Part shown: piece after piece, positions 61,573 to 64,000 of the stretch
How positions within the stretch are numbered: position 1 is the stretch's first letter
How the letters are laid out: each line of letters starts with the position of its first letter
Origin: Streptomyces zagrosensis
Lineage (GTDB): Bacteria; Actinomycetota; Actinomycetes; Streptomycetales; Streptomycetaceae
Length of the DNA: 64,000 nucleotides
Assembly (NCBI RefSeq): GCF_014203645.1
Contig: NZ_JACHJL010000001.1
Coordinates: 620,001-684,000 of the forward strand
Direction of reading: 5' to 3'
Notes under the pieces: model-generated
Told to the model about the DNA's origin: nothing
The model's database searches: none
The model's input: only the letters and a program-made list of their open reading frames with translations
Program-made: the position numbers and the translations under genes

Positions 61573-62302
61573 AATCAGTCCTTTCCCTGGCGCGGCCTCT
61601 TTGGCGTAAGTGGCCGTGTCGCGCGCCGGGCCGTACGGGGGCCGTACCGAGTCCGTGCTGAGTCGGGCGCCCGGCAGCGCGGTGACTGGCGGTGACTCTA
61701 AGCCGGTGTGCGTGCCTGGGGCAGAGGTCCTGGGCAGGATGTGACGCTCTTGTTATGACGTGCTCGATTATGTAGCGCTGTGGATCATATAAATGCCGCA
61801 TATCGCCCCGAAACTGTCGTCCGGATAGTGAGAACTCGCAGTTCCGCTAAGGGGTTGAGGTGCGGCTCGGTTGAGCCATGGTTTAGATCACTAAAAAGTT
61901 TGTGCTTTGGGTCACAAGCCCGCTGATGGCATGGTGACGGCAGTCACAGCGAGAGGTGTACGCTCGCTACTTTGTGTTACGGCAACGCTGTCGCCTCCGG
62001 GGTCTGGTGCGGCCTGAGTAGGGGCGATTCGCTCGGGGTCGCTGCTGTCGCGTGAGGGCCTTGCCGCAGGCGGGAGGGGGTGGCCCGGGCGGGGCAGGCA
62101 GATGTGACGCGGGTGGTATGGGTGTGTGGGTGATGTGTCGATGAGTCATATGGCGGTGAGCTTGATCGGACCGGGCTGCCGAGTGCCGGGCCGCTAGATC
62201 ACTGGGGCGTCGAGTTGCTGGGTTGCTGGGCCGCCGGTGTGCTCAGTGGGCGGTGGCGCATTCCCGCGTGTTCGCCCCGTACTCATGACAGCTCGGGCAC
62301 GC
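61573..62302 (-). promoter_or_regulatory. livK upstream region, AT-rich promoter zone
   Basis: 730 bp with no gene. From about 61740 to 61980 the sequence is markedly AT-richer than its surroundings (ATGTAGCG, GATCATATAAATG, ACTAAAAAGTTTGTGC). TTTAG-ATCA-CTAAA at 61882-61895 is an inverted repeat. The livK promoter and a regulator site are expected here. 62000-62300 shows no further signal. Confidence 0.45.
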
Positions 62303-62335
62303 CGAAGGGGCGCGACACTGGGTCGCGCCCCTTCG
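62303..62335 (-). terminator. Hairpin terminator after the thioesterase gene
   Basis: 14-bp perfect stem: CGAAGGGGCGCGAC (62303-62316) with GTCGCGCCCCTTCG (62322-62335), 5-nt loop. It lies 25 bp beyond the stop of the minus-strand thioesterase gene. Confidence 0.85.
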
Positions 62336-62359
62336 ATGGTGGTCAGGCGGTCCGGGTGC

Positions 62360-62848
62360 TTAGTTTGCGGTCGGAGCCCCCGTGCTGGCGATGTCATCGA
62401 CCGCGCGCAACAGGCAGGTCAGCCGGGCGGTGCACAGGCGCTTGTCCTGTTCGTCGGTGATGACGATCTCGTAAGTGGCGGTGGTGCGACCTCGGTGGAT
62501 GGGAGTGGCGACGCCGGTGACCAGACCGGATCGGGCGCCCCGGTGGTGGGTGCAGTTGAGGTCAACGCCAACGGCGATCTTGTGTGGTCCGCCGTGCAGC
62601 ATCGAGCCCACCGAGCCCAGCGTTTCGGCGAGGACCGCCGAAGCCCCGCCGTGCAGGAGCCCGTACGGCTGCGTGTTGCCCTCCACCGGGAGGGTGCCCA
62701 CCACGCGGTCGGGTGCGGCCTCCAGAACGCGTAGCCCCATGCGTTCACCGAGGTGCCCGGCGGAGAAGAGGGCGGGGAGGTCGATCCCGCGTCCCGCGTA
62801 CTGGTCGATGATCTCCTGCGGGAACGTGGTGGTGCTCTGCTCGCCCAT
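62360..62848 (-). CDS. PaaI-type hotdog thioesterase
   Basis: 162 residues, one hotdog domain. LHGGASAVLAETLGSVGS contains the HGG motif and the acidic residue used by PaaI/4HBT enzymes. VGVDLNCTHHRGARSG and ATYEIVITDEQDKRLCTARL are the expected strands. It hydrolyses an acyl-CoA, possibly a phenylacetyl- or hydroxyphenyl-type thioester; the exact substrate is unknown. Confidence 0.92.
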   Translation of the reverse strand: MGEQSTTTFPQEIIDQYAGRGIDLPALFSAGHLGERMGLRVLEAAPDRVVGTLPVEGNTQPYGLLHGGASAVLAETLGSVGSMLHGGPHKIAVGVDLNCTHHRGARSGLVTGVATPIHRGRTTATYEIVITDEQDKRLCTARLTCLLRAVDDIASTGAPTAN

Positions 62849-62924
62849 GGCGTCCGGCTCCGATCAGCGGCTCTCGTTCAGTGGTGTGTGCACCGTCTTA
62901 CCTATCAGCTCCCTGAGCGAGCGC

Positions 62925-64000
62925 TTATACGGGGGCTGTCTGTTCCAACCGGATCACCACGGACTTGCTGGCAGGCGTGTTGCTGGTGTCCGCCGTCGCA
63001 TCCAGCGGGACCAGGACATTGGTCTCCGGGTAGTACGCGGCGGCGCAGCCGCGTGCTGTCGGGTAGTGCACGACGCGGAAGCCGGGTGCGCGCCGCTCGA
63101 TGCCGTCTCGCCATTCGCTGACCAAGTCGGCGTACGCACCGTCTGCAAGGCCTCGTTCGCGTGCGTCCTCGGGGTGGATGAGGACTACTCGGCGGCCGTT
63201 TTTGATGCCTCGGTAGCGGTCGTCTAGGCCGTAGATCGTGGTGTTGTACTGGTCGTGCGAGCGCAGCGTCTGCAAGAGCAGTCGCCCCTCGGGAACCTTG
63301 GGGTACTCGACGGGGGCGGCGGTGAAGTTGGCCTTCCCGGTGGCGGTGGGGAAGCGGCGCTCATCGCGTGGGGCGTGCGGTAGCGCGAATCCGCCGGACT
63401 TGCGTACCCGTGCGTCGAAATCCTCAAAACCGGGGATGACGCGTGCGATCCGGTCCCGGACGTGCCCGTAGTCCCCTTCGAACTCCTCCCAGGGGGTGCG
63501 GCTTTGCTCGCCGAGTACGTGTCGGGCCAGCCGGCAGACGATGGCGGGCTCGGAGAGCAGCTCGGCGTGGGCTGGCTCTAGTCGGCCTCGCGAGGCGTGC
63601 ACCATGCCCATCGAGTCCTCGACGGTGACGAACTGGTCGCCGCCGGCTTGGGTGTCGCGCTCGGTGCGGCCGAGGGTGGGCAGGATCAATGCCCGCGCGC
63701 CGGTGACCGTGTGCGAGCGGTTGAGCTTGGTGGACACATGGACGGTGAGCCGGGCGCGGCGCATGGCGGCCTCGGTGACGTCGGTGTCCGGCGAAGCGGC
63801 CACGAAGTTGCCGCCCATCGCGAAGAAGACCTTGACGTGCCCGTCTCGTAGGGCGCGGATGGCCCGTACGACGTCGAGGCCGTGCGCGCGCGGCGGTGCG
63901 AAGCCGAACTCCTTTTCCAGCGCGTCCAAGAACTCGGGTGCGGGTCGCTCGAAGATGCCCATCGTGCGGTCGCCCTGCACGTTGCTGTGGCCACGCACGG
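62925..64000 (-). CDS. FdhF/YdeP-type molybdopterin oxidoreductase, C-terminal part (runs off the window)
   Basis: About 357 C-terminal residues; the gene continues past the window end. The Mo-bis-MGD oxidoreductase fold is indicated by VFFAMGGNFVAASPDTD, TVTGARALILPTLGRTERD, VTVEDSMGMVHASRG, the dinucleotide-binding end LLLQTLRSHDQYNTTIYGLD and NGRRVVLIHPEDARERGLADG. It matches the YdeP/FdhF-like group that lacks a proven reaction and is formate-dehydrogenase-like in structure. The N-terminal cofactor region cannot be checked here. Confidence 0.9.
   Translation of the reverse strand, partial: VRGHSNVQGDRTMGIFERPAPEFLDALEKEFGFAPPRAHGLDVVRAIRALRDGHVKVFFAMGGNFVAASPDTDVTEAAMRRARLTVHVSTKLNRSHTVTGARALILPTLGRTERDTQAGGDQFVTVEDSMGMVHASRGRLEPAHAELLSEPAIVCRLARHVLGEQSRTPWEEFEGDYGHVRDRIARVIPGFEDFDARVRKSGGFALPHAPRDERRFPTATGKANFTAAPVEYPKVPEGRLLLQTLRSHDQYNTTIYGLDDRYRGIKNGRRVVLIHPEDARERGLADGAYADLVSEWRDGIERRAPGFRVVHYPTARGCAAAYYPETNVLVPLDATADTSNTPASKSVVIRLEQTAPV

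Overview
The window is high-GC actinobacterial DNA. It is almost certainly from Streptomyces or a close relative: third codon positions are mostly G or C, GTG and TTG starts are common, and there are Tat and Sec exoenzymes, bald-type regulators with many paralogues, and a tRNA gene without an encoded CCA. The gene order hisI - trpE - membrane protein - HGxxPAAW peptide - DUF2752 - trpC - trpM - trpB - trpA - thioredoxin-like protein - lgt - (VIT1) - gltB - gltD is the order known from streptomycete chromosomes. So is pyruvate kinase - tRNA-Leu - ANTAR response regulator - branched-chain amino acid ABC transporter. The window therefore looks like chromosomal core interleaved with accessory blocks.

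Layout. 1-2.4 kb is accessory: a GntR repressor with three identical TCTCTAGAGA boxes, a frameshifted HATPase (anti-sigma type) gene, and a DUF6247-like gene with a decayed toxin-like partner. 2.2-12.2 kb holds a DinB-like protein, a proline-rich membrane protein, hisI and the tryptophan genes. 12.6-22 kb holds a DsbA-like protein, lgt, an iron-box-preceded VIT1 transporter, and gltBD behind a GlnR-type box. 22-33 kb is accessory: a frameshifted TPR-type regulator remnant, a MarR/SDR divergent pair with a perfect 20-bp palindrome, an alpha/beta hydrolase, a zinc metallopeptidase-like protein, two tandem trypsins, a phosphotransferase, an MBL hydrolase and a VOC protein. 33-39.2 kb is a small glycan-degradation locus (GH101, GH35, AraC regulator). 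39.4-45.5 kb carries chorismate mutase, an M20 amidohydrolase, aminopeptidase N and an NmrA-like reductase. 45.8-49 kb is a siderophore-type pair (PLP decarboxylase and N-monooxygenase) behind an iron box, without the expected desC and desD. 49.7-54.8 kb carries a 5'-nucleotidase, a SIMPL protein, pyruvate kinase and a LAGLIDADG-like HTH protein. 54.9-62 kb carries tRNA-Leu(CAA), the PdtaR-like regulator and livKHMGF. The window ends with a thioesterase and the 3' part of a YdeP-type molybdoprotein.

How the genes work together. hisI, trpE/C/B/A and chorismate mutase make aromatic amino acids and histidine. gltBD assimilates ammonia into glutamate and liv imports branched-chain amino acids. 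The GH101 and GH35 enzymes could act in sequence on Gal-beta-1,3-GalNAc-type glycans. VIT1 and the siderophore pair both carry DmdR/IdeR-like iron boxes.

No IS element, CRISPR array, rRNA gene or replication origin was recognised. The most unusual signals are two genes each broken by what looks like one missing G in a G run, the orphan siderophore pair with a His-rich insert and a long antisense overlap at its 3' end, the trypsin duplication that kept its promoter elements, and a strand-composition flip around 54-55 kb. Coordinates and motifs were read by eye; no database search was run.
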